This document shows positions 34,080 to 42,896 of a stretch of DNA of 64,000 nucleotides, piece by piece. Each line of letters starts with the position of its first letter. The stretch's first letter is position 1. The stretch comes from Lacrimispora algidixylanolytica (GTDB lineage Bacteria > Bacillota > Clostridia > Lachnospirales > Lachnospiraceae), in contig NZ_MCIA01000001.1 in the NCBI RefSeq assembly GCF_003609635.1, forward strand, positions 346,906 through 410,905, given 5' to 3'. A model generated the notes under the pieces. The model saw only the letters and a list, made by a program, of their open reading frames with translations, was not told the origin of the DNA and searched no databases. The translations under genes were made by a program, and so were the position numbers.

Positions 34080-36554
34080 CTATTCCCGAAATAGCCCGCA
34101 GACAAAGTCATTTCCACGCTCTGCAAAGAAAGAAGATGCATCATTAATCCCCATCTTCTGACTGTCACCAGTCGTCGGATTGTAGAGTGTTACATTGTAC
34201 TGATCGTAGCCAGATATAAGCAGATAACCGCCCTGACCTGTATAGGCTGCCACTGGACAACCCCTACCTACAAAATACAGAACCTGGTTTAAATTGCTGC
34301 CTCTGGCATCAATCATAAGAACGCCTTCTCTTACGGTTCTATCCCCGTTAAAATCTTCTAGATTGCGTACAAATGTGGCACCGTTTTTCATAGGGTCTTT
34401 CATATTCCGAATAGGAGGACGATTGACACGGTTCCATAAAATCTCCTGATTCTGATCCGTCACAACTCCCATTCTGTCATAGGCTAGCTCCAGTGCATCT
34501 GTAAAATCACGTCTGCTTCCAATAAGATGGCCGCCACTGTAGGCATAATAACGGTTTTCTTGTGTCTTTTGATTGCCCTTTAACTCCACTACCTCCGTGG
34601 TCTCATAGGCAACCTTTTTGGGCACCGTGATCCTTACATCTTTGCTTTCTGCTTCTTTTCCAAGCTGGATAAAGTAAACCTTTTTCCGGTCCTGTGAAGC
34701 GACGGAACCAATTCCTTCCATATCCGCATTGGTAATCTCCTGATTGCAGACAATGGTATCCCTTTTGGAAGGAACATAAGACTGCTCTCCAGACTTCACC
34801 ACCTGAGTCAGATGGATTCTGCTATCATCGACTGATACATCAGAAATATAGACATTTTCCTGTTCATATTCTTTTAGGATCTTTCCACTCTGATCCACAA
34901 TTTCGATTCGGTGCATGGGCGCATCTATGATTCTGCCGTTTTGGATCCATTTATCCCCATCTTCGGCTATTCCGTAGATAAAATCATCTCCAACGAATCC
35001 AAGAGGACGGTACCTATCCTTTTGCCCACCTGTAATCTCTCTTTTTATTCCAGTATCAAGGTTCATAAGATGGATCACTCCGGCTCCGTAGATATCGCTT
35101 CCCTCCTGCCATGCCAAATGGCGTTCCGTACCACTGACTGCATATCCCCCTTCCAATAAGGAGTCTGCAAGAACCATATATTCGTTGCTGTTTAAGTCAA
35201 TACCATACACGGACCGGTCTGCCATTAGATAAAGCATTCCATTGCTCCCGATATGAGCAAGCTGTTCCATATCTTCTTTTAGCATCTCAAAGGACAAGGT
35301 GACCGGAGTAAAAAATTGTTCTTCAATGGCATTGTTTTGACTACTATACTGATACATGGCAATTCCCATGCTTCCTTCATGGATTCCACGGTTCATATAA
35401 CCGTAAACCAGAAAATTCACATCTCCATTGTCACTGATAGAAAGAACCTTGATGTCATGTTGGTTATAGCCGCTTCTAAGATTGTCATCCTCTTTGCTTC
35501 GGAAGGAAAATACTTTGACTCCATGTTTTCCCTTTTGGTCAAAGGTCCAAAGGTCCCGGTTCACCACATAGGAAAGAATATTTCCAGAAGGACTTTTTGC
35601 CGTTCTTACTTCATCTGGATCAACAATTCCAAGAAGAATCCGCTTCCCGGAAAACAGGTCTCTTTGTCCAGAAAAGACCTGACTGGTATCCCGGTTAAAA
35701 TCCATAAGATAGATTCTTCTGCTGTCCCATTTCATGGTGAAATTATCTTCAACTTCGTAAAGCTCTTTTGAATCGCCTTCCCCTCTGGACACCATATATT
35801 TCAACTGAACGCTACACATGATTCCATTTAGATCCTTAAGGGTCGCCTGAATCTCTCCAACTGGTGTGACCGAAAGGCCTCCCCAGGTGAGCTGGGAAAA
35901 GCTAGATCGTATGGAAACATGGCTTAGAGAGGTATTGTCCTCGGTATTATTGCTTTCTAAATAGGTAGTGAGGTCTTTTGCCTGATCGTAATTAAATGTC
36001 TTGGTGGTGAAGTCCACAGCAAAATCAATCATATCCTTTGCATTGCTGTTGTCCGTCCACATGATCCTTGTATAATATTGGAGCGTTCCATTGTTTGATG
36101 TGTCCAAACTAAGGACAAGAAGGTATTCCTTATCCTTTGACAAAAGGTTTTGGATGGGAAGGGAAGCTAAGACACCGTTGTCCTCCTGATTCCATTTATC
36201 CACGGTTGTCCGCTCCACCAGCCGCTGCATATCAAGGCTGCGGACCTCATAGCTGATGCCTTTTATGCCACCACTGTAATCTGAGATCTGAATGCCTAAA
36301 GACCGGTCAGCAGGAAGAAGTGTCAGCGCTTCTCTGGAAACGGTTTGTTTCATGTCCTGGTTATATCCGTGAAGCAGATTCATCTTTTTGCCATATATAT
36401 CGGTATAAACAACGGGTAGAGATGATTCATCCATGGAGGTATAAACCATGGCATCTTTTCTTTCCGTGGTATTTTGATTCCATATAAAATAAGCTGCGGT
36501 GGCTGCAAGAAAAACCGCAGATAATATTGCAATTTTTTTAATCGTTCGATTCAT
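34080..36554 (-). CDS. large membrane-anchored extracytoplasmic protein, unknown function
   Basis: An 824-residue protein with one N-terminal membrane helix (residues ~7-25) and no lipobox, so the bulk is outside the membrane. The middle (~250-600) is rich in short beta-strands with repeated D-G/S-N turns such as SDNGDVNFLVYGYMNRG, suggesting a beta-propeller-like region. The last ~90 residues (LNQVLYFVGRGCPVAAYTG, then GYLLISGYDQYNVTLYNPTTGD) resemble the C-terminal half of a papain-like C39 peptidase, with the usual His replaced. The start at 36554 follows GGAAG. I do not recognise the family. Confidence 0.65.
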   Translation of the reverse strand: MNRTIKKIAILSAVFLAATAAYFIWNQNTTERKDAMVYTSMDESSLPVVYTDIYGKKMNLLHGYNQDMKQTVSREALTLLPADRSLGIQISDYSGGIKGISYEVRSLDMQRLVERTTVDKWNQEDNGVLASLPIQNLLSKDKEYLLVLSLDTSNNGTLQYYTRIMWTDNSNAKDMIDFAVDFTTKTFNYDQAKDLTTYLESNNTEDNTSLSHVSIRSSFSQLTWGGLSVTPVGEIQATLKDLNGIMCSVQLKYMVSRGEGDSKELYEVEDNFTMKWDSRRIYLMDFNRDTSQVFSGQRDLFSGKRILLGIVDPDEVRTAKSPSGNILSYVVNRDLWTFDQKGKHGVKVFSFRSKEDDNLRSGYNQHDIKVLSISDNGDVNFLVYGYMNRGIHEGSMGIAMYQYSSQNNAIEEQFFTPVTLSFEMLKEDMEQLAHIGSNGMLYLMADRSVYGIDLNSNEYMVLADSLLEGGYAVSGTERHLAWQEGSDIYGAGVIHLMNLDTGIKREITGGQKDRYRPLGFVGDDFIYGIAEDGDKWIQNGRIIDAPMHRIEIVDQSGKILKEYEQENVYISDVSVDDSRIHLTQVVKSGEQSYVPSKRDTIVCNQEITNADMEGIGSVASQDRKKVYFIQLGKEAESKDVRITVPKKVAYETTEVVELKGNQKTQENRYYAYSGGHLIGSRRDFTDALELAYDRMGVVTDQNQEILWNRVNRPPIRNMKDPMKNGATFVRNLEDFNGDRTVREGVLMIDARGSNLNQVLYFVGRGCPVAAYTGQGGYLLISGYDQYNVTLYNPTTGDSQKMGINDASSFFAERGNDFVCGLFRE

Positions 36555-36791
36555 AGTAGGACTTCCTTTGATTTTACATTTTATCTTATTATTGTATACA
36601 ATTATAGACAAAACTACAATGAAAACTTTCTTAAACATTCGTTAATCCACTGGCTTATCCGGGGTTTATAAGTAGTTTTATGGAAAGATTCTTGCTAAAG
36701 TTATGTAAATCACTGGAGGTGTTTTACTGAAAGCGAAAGCTAGTTTGGACACATTAGTTTAAAAGATGGTTTATTTACTATAGGAAACAAA

Positions 36792-36831
36792 ACAAATCGG
36801 TGTCAGGATTTGGGTCCTGGCACCGATTTGT
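36792..36831 (-). terminator. terminator of the metal-type binding-protein gene
   Basis: ACAAATCGGTG pairs with CACCGATTTGT, with more inner pairing, and continues as TTTTGTTT on the minus strand. It lies 17 bp after the stop. Confidence 0.8.
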
Positions 36832-36847
36832 ATTATCTTTAAAGGCA

Positions 36848-37888
36848 TTATTTCATTTGTTCTGGGTAGATCTCTGATGCAAGCCTTTCTACGCCGTCTA
36901 AAATCTGGTAACTGTAGCCCCAGAAATGACTGAAATCAATGATATAAATCTGACGGTTTTTAACGGCAGTGAGAGATTGAAGTGAGGGCATGTTGTAAAT
37001 GGACTCAATCGACTCCTCCGGACTAGGACCACCGGCATAACGGGAAATAAGCAAAATGTCAGGGTTGGTTGAAATAAGTTGTTCTAATGTAATTTCACCT
37101 GATGCATCCTTAAATGCGTTATCCAATTTTATAAGGTTCAATGCATCGTTTTGGAAGGTGTCAGAGGTTCCTGCATAGGCAGTGACTGTTCCATCGCTAT
37201 AAGAAACGGAGGAAAAGGTAAGGGTTTTCTCCGTGCCAGACAGCTTTTTAGTCAACTGATCGATTCTTGTATGCAGACCGTCTGCAAAGGTGGTAGCATT
37301 ATCCTGAACATTAAATATTTTGCCAATCTCCTCAATATCTTGAAACAAAGCGTCAAGGGTGGCTCCCCGTTTACAGGTATTAAAGATATAGGTATGAACA
37401 CCCAATGAATTTAATTCATCAACCGTTCCCACGCCCCATTCTGAATTTGCAAACAAATCACCTCGACCCATGACCAAATCAGGATTTGCTCCAAGTGTTA
37501 TTTCTTTTCCAACATATTCTTGATTGAGTACGGGGATTTTTGCAAATTCTTTTGCTATATCTTCTTCCGTTTCTCCGTAAAGAGCAGCAACACCCACCAT
37601 GGAATCCGTAAGTCCCAGGCGAATTAATAATTCTGCCGTGGACTGGTTGTTGGCAACCACACGAGAAGGTGCCGCCTGAAATACCTGTTCTTTTGCTGTC
37701 CAAACGCCATCATTAATACTATAATTAGATACCGTTAAAGGATAGGCTGCTGAATCATTTATCTGCTCTTTGGCAGGTTCATTTTTTGTATTGCCTGAGG
37801 GAGATTTGGTAGCGCATCCAGTCACCCCTGCGACCATAAGTGCAAGCAAAGAAACGCCTACAATCTGTTTTTTCCAAGTAACGTTCAA
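36848..37888 (-). CDS. ABC importer binding lipoprotein (iron-siderophore/corrinoid type)
   Basis: A 346-residue class III binding protein (TroA/FhuD-like fold). The lipobox is VTGC near residue 25. The mature part starts with the usual SRVVANNQSTAELLIRLGL strand-helix, and the long connecting helix carries FNVQDNATTFADGL. The start codon is TTG at 37888, eight bases after AAGGAG. It is divergent from the matching FecCD permease and ATPase genes. Probable ligand is a ferric siderophore or heme; a corrinoid is possible. Confidence 0.85.
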   Translation of the reverse strand: MNVTWKKQIVGVSLLALMVAGVTGCATKSPSGNTKNEPAKEQINDSAAYPLTVSNYSINDGVWTAKEQVFQAAPSRVVANNQSTAELLIRLGLTDSMVGVAALYGETEEDIAKEFAKIPVLNQEYVGKEITLGANPDLVMGRGDLFANSEWGVGTVDELNSLGVHTYIFNTCKRGATLDALFQDIEEIGKIFNVQDNATTFADGLHTRIDQLTKKLSGTEKTLTFSSVSYSDGTVTAYAGTSDTFQNDALNLIKLDNAFKDASGEITLEQLISTNPDILLISRYAGGPSPEESIESIYNMPSLQSLTAVKNRQIYIIDFSHFWGYSYQILDGVERLASEIYPEQMK

Positions 37889-37916
37889 ATGTATTTCTCC
37901 TTTTTATGGGTTATTA

Positions 37917-37932
37917 GTTAGTTTTGACTAAC
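37917..37932. promoter_or_regulatory. operator-like inverted repeat at binding-protein promoter
   Basis: GTTAG-TTTTGA-CTAAC, extendable to a 28-bp imperfect palindrome. It sits directly after the -10 of the minus-strand promoter. The half-site matches DtxR/IdeR-type boxes. Confidence 0.65.
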
Positions 37933-37938
37933 CAGTAA

Positions 37939-37967
37939 AATATACAAGGAATGAGCCGTTTTGTCAA
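37939..37967 (-). promoter_or_regulatory. promoter of the binding-protein gene
   Basis: On the minus strand TTGACA (37962-37967), 17 bp, TATATT (37939-37944). The inverted repeat covers the start of transcription. Confidence 0.8.
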
Positions 37968-38012
37968 CCCGTTCTCTCAATTTTTATCTCGGCTATGAGA
38001 TAGTCATTTATA

Positions 38013-38041
38013 TTGACAGCAGATTTATGGTATGTTATATT
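38013..38041 (+). promoter_or_regulatory. promoter of the permease-ATPase genes
   Basis: TTGACA (38013-38018), 17 bp, TATATT (38036-38041). The same hexamers and spacing as the divergent promoter. Confidence 0.8.
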
Positions 38042-38049
38042 GAACTTTA

Positions 38050-38065
38050 GTTAGACTAAGCTAAC
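38050..38065. promoter_or_regulatory. operator-like inverted repeat at permease promoter
   Basis: GTTAG-ACTAAG-CTAAC, the same half-sites and 6-bp centre as the repeat at 37917-37932, at nearly the same distance from its own -10. Confidence 0.65.
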
Positions 38066-38105
38066 TGGCGAAAAACAGAATGAGAATTACTAAGGAGTCA
38101 TTATT

Positions 38106-39209
38106 ATGAAGACACAAAGTCACATAACAACAGGGTATCATAAAAAAGGGAGAGGACAACACAGGACATTTGTACTGTTGATCCTCTTCCTAATTGTTTT
38201 TATAGTATTTTCCATTGGCTGTTCAGTTTCAATCGGGCAAGTTTCCATCTCTCTTAGTGATACCTTTCGTATCTTACTTTACAAGGGCTCCGGTATGAGA
38301 ATTGGTTCATTGGAAGGGATTTCCCAAGCGTCCTTTGCTGATATTATCTGGCATATCCGTATGCCCAGGGCTTTAATGTCCATGCTTATTGGCGCTGGAC
38401 TTTCACTTTGCGGTGTGGTAATACAGGCTTCCGTACAAAATCCTCTGGCAGACCCTTATATCTTGGGTATTTCCTCTGGCGGTGCATTAGGCGCTACGTT
38501 TGCCATTATGTTAGGGTTTAGTATCCCTGGAGTACTTGGGCAGATGGGAGTGGCTGTATGGGCTTTTGCAGGAGCTTTTGGAGCTGCACTTTTAGTGTTG
38601 ACCATTGCTGGTGTGAAGGGTAAGGTAACCTCCGTGAAGCTTGTACTTGCAGGCATGGTGATCAATGCATTGTGCAATTCCTTTTCTAATTTTATTGTAT
38701 ATTTTGCAAACAATTCAGAAAGCATTAAAACAGTAACTTTCTGGACTATGGGAAGCATTGCTTCTGCAACTTGGGATAAACTTCCTTTGGTAGCAGTTAG
38801 TATCGGAGCTGCTTCTATATTCTTTTTAACTCAGTCCAGGGTTCTAAACACCATGTTACTGGGGAGTGAAGCTGCTGTCACACTTGGTATATCCTTAAAT
38901 CGAAATCTTCGTATTTTTATGCTGATTTCTGCGTTAGTCACTGGAATTATTGTTGCCAGTTGCGGTACCATCGGTTTTGTTGGGCTCATTATTCCACACA
39001 TTATTAGAGGGGTAATGGGGTCTGACCATAAAAAACTAGTTCCTATTTCTATTTTGTTTGGTTCTGTTTTTCTTATCTGGGCTGATATTTTAGCACGTAC
39101 TTTGATTCACCAAAGTGAGCTGCCGATTGGTATCATTACATCCATGATTGGTGCTCCTATGTTCATGTACATGCTTATGAAAAAGGGGTATGGTTTTGGA
39201 GGGAGATAA
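38106..39209 (+). CDS. FecCD-family ABC permease
   Basis: A 367-residue inner-membrane permease of the iron-siderophore/cobalamin group with about ten membrane helices. The conserved WHIRMPRALMSMLIGAGLSLCGVVIQ and NPLADPYILGISSGGALGA segments are diagnostic. GFVGLIIPHIIRG is the ATPase contact. AAGGAG precedes the start. The ATPase follows 4 bp after the stop and the binding protein is divergent. Confidence 0.93.
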   Translation: MKTQSHITTGYHKKGRGQHRTFVLLILFLIVFIVFSIGCSVSIGQVSISLSDTFRILLYKGSGMRIGSLEGISQASFADIIWHIRMPRALMSMLIGAGLSLCGVVIQASVQNPLADPYILGISSGGALGATFAIMLGFSIPGVLGQMGVAVWAFAGAFGAALLVLTIAGVKGKVTSVKLVLAGMVINALCNSFSNFIVYFANNSESIKTVTFWTMGSIASATWDKLPLVAVSIGAASIFFLTQSRVLNTMLLGSEAAVTLGISLNRNLRIFMLISALVTGIIVASCGTIGFVGLIIPHIIRGVMGSDHKKLVPISILFGSVFLIWADILARTLIHQSELPIGIITSMIGAPMFMYMLMKKGYGFGGR

Positions 39210-39213
39210 CAAG

Positions 39214-39981
39214 ATGGAACTTAGAGCAGAGAATATGATTGTTACATTGGCCAATACGGATATTGTTAATGATATTTCGATTAGAGTAAAGAATAATCAG
39301 TTTGTTGGATTAATAGGACCAAACGGCTGTGGAAAGTCTACGCTTCTTAAGAGCATTTACAAGGTCATTAAGTCTAGAGAGGGAAGCATTCATCTGGGCG
39401 ATTTGGATGTCTTAAATTCAGAACCTCGGTCAGTCTCCCGTATCATGGGCGTGGTTGGCCAGTTTAATGATCTTAGCTTTGACTTTACCGTAGAAGAGAT
39501 GGTTTTAATGGGCCGGACTCCCCATAAGAAATTTATGGAAAGGGATACGGAGGAGGATCATAAGATTGTTACGTCTGCACTAGAACAGGTTAGTTTAAAC
39601 GGATATGAGGATCGAAGTTATCTTACCCTGTCAGGTGGCGAAAAGCAGCGTGTTATTTTGGCACGTGCCATCGCACAGCAGCCTTCCTTTCTGGTCATGG
39701 ATGAACCCACCAATCATCTGGATATTAAATATCAGTTGCAGATCCTATCCATTGTCAAGCAAATGAATATCGGCACACTAGCCGCTCTCCATGATTTGGA
39801 GCTTGCTGCAGAATACTGTGATTATCTTTATGTCATGAAACAAGGAAAGTTAGTTTCACAGGGAACTCCAAAAGAGCTGCTAACCAGTCAGCTAATTGGT
39901 GAGGTTTATGATGTGTCCTGCGAGATTTATACAAATCCTGTTACAGGGGGATTGGGCATTGCATATCTGCCGTTATTATAA
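39214..39981 (+). CDS. FecE-type ABC ATPase
   Basis: A 255-residue ATPase. Walker A is GLIGPNGCGKST, the Q-loop is MGVVGQFNDLSFDFTVEEMV, the signature is LTLSGGEKQRV, and Walker B is FLVMDEPTNHLD with the H-loop in ALHDLELAAEYCD. The start at 39214 is chosen because GGAGGGAG lies just before it; an upstream in-frame start would overlap the permease. It powers uptake of the iron-type ligand. Confidence 0.93.
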   Translation: MELRAENMIVTLANTDIVNDISIRVKNNQFVGLIGPNGCGKSTLLKSIYKVIKSREGSIHLGDLDVLNSEPRSVSRIMGVVGQFNDLSFDFTVEEMVLMGRTPHKKFMERDTEEDHKIVTSALEQVSLNGYEDRSYLTLSGGEKQRVILARAIAQQPSFLVMDEPTNHLDIKYQLQILSIVKQMNIGTLAALHDLELAAEYCDYLYVMKQGKLVSQGTPKELLTSQLIGEVYDVSCEIYTNPVTGGLGIAYLPLL

Positions 39982-39987
39982 TAGAAA

Positions 39988-40038
39988 GAGCGTGTTTCAA
40001 CACTAACATTGATAGTTAGGATGAAACACGCCTCTTTT
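39988..40038 (+). terminator. terminator after the iron-type ABC genes
   Basis: GAGCGTGTTTCA pairs with TGAAACACGC-CTC, and a second small stem (CTAAC/GTTAG) stands in the loop. TTTTATT follows. It may serve the convergent repeat-protein gene as well. Confidence 0.75.
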
Positions 40039-40039
40039 A

Positions 40040-40828
40040 TTATCTACAACGTCCTGAAGCGCATCTTCTGCGATGCATCTCATTTAAAAGCAGTACGGAA
40101 ACCACATCGGTTAACCACGGGTTATTCTTTCCAGGTCTTGGTCCAGGTGGTCCCCAAGGTGGGCCCCATGGTGGATTTGGCCCAGGATTTGGTCCCCATG
40201 GATTTTTGCACGGTGGCCCCCATGGATTTCCACACGGTGGATTTGGTCCGGGAGACGGTCCCCAAGGCGGACCCCATGGACGGTTTGGTCCAGGTGGCGG
40301 TCCCCACGGTGGCCCCCAGGGACGGTTTGGTCCAGGTGGTGGCCCCCAAGGTGGGCCCCAGGGACGATTTGGTCCGGGTGGTCCCCAAGAATTGGAGTTT
40401 TGTTTGGAAAGCAGCTCACGCTCATTCGCTTCCTCCCCCCACTCCTCAATCTCTACGGAAGAATTACCAGGATCAAAGGCTTCACTGCCAGCTTCCGGCA
40501 GTTGTCCCTCTGGTAAAATACCATCCGTAAGAATTTGACTGCAGATGGAATCACAAATTTGGTGAATCAGTATGCGGTCTGGAAATTCATCATAAATGGG
40601 ACTGTTCTTATAATCCAGATGATCACATGCAGAAACCACATATTCCTGCAGGCGTTTGATATGTCCTGGGTACAACCCCTGTAAGTATTCCAAATCCTGA
40701 ACGATAAAATCCTTATTCTCTACGGGGCTTTTGACAAGGCTCTTGTCGTCAGAAAACATATATGGCTCCATTTGGTCCATATCATTACCATAAGTATAAT
40801 CCGAGTCATTCGGCACGGCTGTTCTCAC
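40040..40828 (-). CDS. Trp/Pro/Gly tandem-repeat protein, possible spore or surface protein
   Basis: A 262-residue protein in two parts. Residues ~1-140 are an acidic globular domain containing LQGLYPGHIKRLQEYVVSACDHLDY and YDEFPDRILIHQICDSICSQI. Residues ~145-240 are a low-complexity region of about 14-residue units such as GPPPGPNRPWGPPW. A short basic tail ends in a Cys/Arg-rich cluster. No signal peptide is seen. The start is a GTG at 40828, with another GTG at 40816 possible. Proteins with this kind of front domain are common in spore-forming Lachnospiraceae and I suspect a coat role, but that is a guess. Confidence 0.7.
   Translation of the reverse strand: MRTAVPNDSDYTYGNDMDQMEPYMFSDDKSLVKSPVENKDFIVQDLEYLQGLYPGHIKRLQEYVVSACDHLDYKNSPIYDEFPDRILIHQICDSICSQILTDGILPEGQLPEAGSEAFDPGNSSVEIEEWGEEANERELLSKQNSNSWGPPGPNRPWGPPWGPPPGPNRPWGPPWGPPPGPNRPWGPPWGPSPGPNPPCGNPWGPPCKNPWGPNPGPNPPWGPPWGPPGPRPGKNNPWLTDVVSVLLLNEMHRRRCASGRCR
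40258..40384 (-). repeat. degenerate 42-bp tandem repeat inside the repeat-protein gene
   Basis: Three adjacent ~42-bp units each encode a GPPPGPNRPWGPPW-type unit on the minus strand, with weaker copies on the 40150-40258 side. Base changes are mostly synonymous or swap small residues, so the protein pattern is under selection. Confidence 0.7.
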
Positions 40829-40896
40829 TCCCTGCTATAATCTTATACAACACCATATTATGAAACATTTGATACAATGGTGTGTTGATTTACAAA

Positions 40897-40949
40897 AAAA
40901 GGGCGCTTTTCTGATCATTTCACAATCCTCAGAAAAACACCCTTTTTAT
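40897..40949 (-). terminator. terminator between repeat-protein gene and nucleotidyltransferase
   Basis: AAAAAGGGCGCTTTTCTGA faces TCAGAAAAACACCCTTTTT, with T-runs on both strands. It ends the minus-strand nucleotidyltransferase transcript. Confidence 0.8.
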
Positions 40950-41882
40950 TTATTTGCCCAGTTCAAACAATGGAGTTTTATAAACACCGTCCGTAATCAA
41001 GGTTTTTATGGACGCTGCAACCGCCTCTTTATCTTCTTTGTAGGTCACTCCAAACCATTTGTCTTTTGTCTCAAGAACTTGGACCTTTGCCTCATTGTTT
41101 TGCACGAGCTTATCAATGATTTTAGGAAGCAGATATTCAGATTTTATATCTCCTTTTTCAATTCCCTGAAGAAATACAGGAAATCCCCTCTCCAGCTCCT
41201 CTAAAAATTCTGGAGACAGCCCCCACATATTCATAGATACATTCTGGGTAAGAGGTACGAGAACGGATTCTCCTCCTTCTCTTTTTCCTTCGGCTTCTAT
41301 CCCACTTCTTCTTAGCTCATAGGTTTCAATGACTTCCTTTAATATGCCGCCTTCATCCACCTGACAAATTCCACGAGTCACTCCGCCGTTCTCGCTTAAG
41401 GTATTGCCAAGGACAAATCCTGCCATGCAAATATCATAAGGAAGAGCTTTACAATCCATGTGGTTTACAAGATAATCGTGAATTTTTACAAAGCCTTCTT
41501 TTCCGTAGTAATCGTCTGCGTTGATTACTGCAAAAGGTTCATTGATTACCTCTTTTGCACACAGGATGGCCTGACCGGTGCCCCATGGCTTTGTTCGATC
41601 TTCCGGCTTTATAAAACCCTTAGGAAGATCATTGACATCTTGATACGCATAAGAAACAGGTGCGACCTTCTCTATTCTCTTACCAATCACTTCTTTAAAA
41701 TCCTGTTCAATATCCTTACGAATGATAAACACAATCTTGTTAAATCCAGCTTCCAGTGCATCGTGAATGGAATAATCCATGATAATCTCACCACTTGGAC
41801 CTACCGGTTCTAGCTGCTTAATTCCACCCCCGAACCGGCTTCCAATACCAGCAGCCATAATAACCAATGACGTCTTTTTCAT
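40950..41882 (-). CDS. sugar-phosphate nucleotidyltransferase (second copy)
   Basis: A 310-residue paralogue of the protein at 28067-29011. It has the loop MAAGIGSRFGGGIKQLEPVG, RTKPWGTGQAILCAKEVI and INADDYYGKEG in the same order and spacing, and the same C-terminal WFGVTYKEDKE motif. About half of the residues match by eye. Sugar and nucleotide specificity are not visible. Single-gene unit with its own terminator. Confidence 0.8.
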   Translation of the reverse strand: MKKTSLVIMAAGIGSRFGGGIKQLEPVGPSGEIIMDYSIHDALEAGFNKIVFIIRKDIEQDFKEVIGKRIEKVAPVSYAYQDVNDLPKGFIKPEDRTKPWGTGQAILCAKEVINEPFAVINADDYYGKEGFVKIHDYLVNHMDCKALPYDICMAGFVLGNTLSENGGVTRGICQVDEGGILKEVIETYELRRSGIEAEGKREGGESVLVPLTQNVSMNMWGLSPEFLEELERGFPVFLQGIEKGDIKSEYLLPKIIDKLVQNNEAKVQVLETKDKWFGVTYKEDKEAVAASIKTLITDGVYKTPLFELGK

Positions 41883-41980
41883 GTATACCTTCTCCCTGTT
41901 CTGTTTTATCTGCCTTATAGTATACCATAAATCACTATTTTCATCTATATTATATGGCTTTTTATCCAGATTATGGAGAA

Positions 41981-42373
41981 TTACTTCTTTCTATTTATCA
42001 TACGGTGAATCACCGGCTGTAAAAAAGCCCCAGCTTTCACTCCAAAAATCCCCACTACCAAAGCGATAGGATCAAACAAGTCTGAATACCGCTTAATCAC
42101 CACTAAAAGAACCGCGAACATAATCATATATCTAGTCATTGAGCTTGTTACACTAAATACAGCTGTAAACTTCTTACTTTGGGTTTTTAAACAAAGTTTA
42201 AGAACGGCTGCCATGGACAAAAACATTGCTAACGACATAACCATGCCTAAAATAAGACCTGCAAAAACAGCCGGACGAGGGGAGATAAAAAGTGCCAAAA
42301 CCATGGCAACTCCTGTAAAAATCCCAATTCCTGCAACAATTTCAAGAGTCAGCGCCTTGTCCTCTTTTATCAT
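41981..42373 (-). CDS. AtpI-like small membrane protein
   Basis: A 130-residue protein with four membrane helices and a GLILGMVMSLAMF segment after the second helix, resembling ATP synthase subunit I (PF03899). Such proteins help assemble the c-ring or carry Mg. No atp genes are near, so the link to the ATP synthase is by family resemblance only. The start follows AGAGG. Confidence 0.6.
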   Translation of the reverse strand: MIKEDKALTLEIVAGIGIFTGVAMVLALFISPRPAVFAGLILGMVMSLAMFLSMAAVLKLCLKTQSKKFTAVFSVTSSMTRYMIMFAVLLVVIKRYSDLFDPIALVVGIFGVKAGAFLQPVIHRMINRKK

Positions 42374-42511
42374 ATAAAACCTCTTCTTTCTATTACGTTA
42401 TCTATGGGGTCGAATGGATGTATTTTTATTTCATGCAACTGATATTATACCGGGTTCGATCTGGTTTGTCCATGGGAACAAGATTCCCAGATAAAAGATG
42501 AAATAGGAAAA

Positions 42512-42552
42512 GGGGCCTGTCGTTCTCCTATTACCGGAGAACGACAGACCCC
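42512..42552 (-). terminator. terminator of the cut microcompartment operon
   Basis: A 17-bp near-perfect stem (GGGGTCTGTCGTTCTCC on the minus strand with its complement) and a CCCCTTTTCC tail, 15 bp after the last shell gene. Confidence 0.9.
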
Positions 42553-42566
42553 ACAAAAGGCTTTAA

Positions 42567-42851
42567 TTAAACCTCTTTTATTCCTGGAAGAATTGTTTCT
42601 ACTTCTGCGTGTGGACGTGGAATTACATGTACAGAAACAAGTTCACCTACGCGCTGAGCTGCTGCAGCACCTGCATCAGTAGCTGCCTTAACAGCACCAA
42701 CATCGCCTCTTACCATAATAGTAACAAGTCCGCCGCCTACAAATTCTTTACCAATTAATGTAACGTTTGCTGCCTTAACCATAGCGTCTGCTGCTTCGAT
42801 GGATCCGATTAAACCTTTAGTTTCGATCATTCCTAATGCATCATATTTCAT
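42567..42851 (-). CDS. BMC-H shell protein (PduA-like)
   Basis: A 94-residue single BMC domain forming hexameric tiles of the microcompartment facet. It has [20 protein letters not shown], the lysine-edge helix and the pore-region strand [19 protein letters not shown]. It is the last gene of the cut operon. It is almost identical in protein to the shell gene at 57408-57698, yet the DNA differs at many third positions, so the duplication is old and the protein is conserved. Confidence 0.95.
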   Translation of the reverse strand: MKYDALGMIETKGLIGSIEAADAMVKAANVTLIGKEFVGGGLVTIMVRGDVGAVKAATDAGAAAAQRVGELVSVHVIPRPHAEVETILPGIKEV

Positions 42852-42896
42852 ATTATTAATCCTCCTGATTATATATATAAATTTTTATTGGTTCAC

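Noticed and set aside
40206-40538. Plus-strand ORF rich in Gly, His and Pro, opposite the repeat-protein gene
   Set aside because: It is the reverse-strand shadow of the 42-bp repeat. The minus-strand frame is longer and has a conserved-looking globular front domain.
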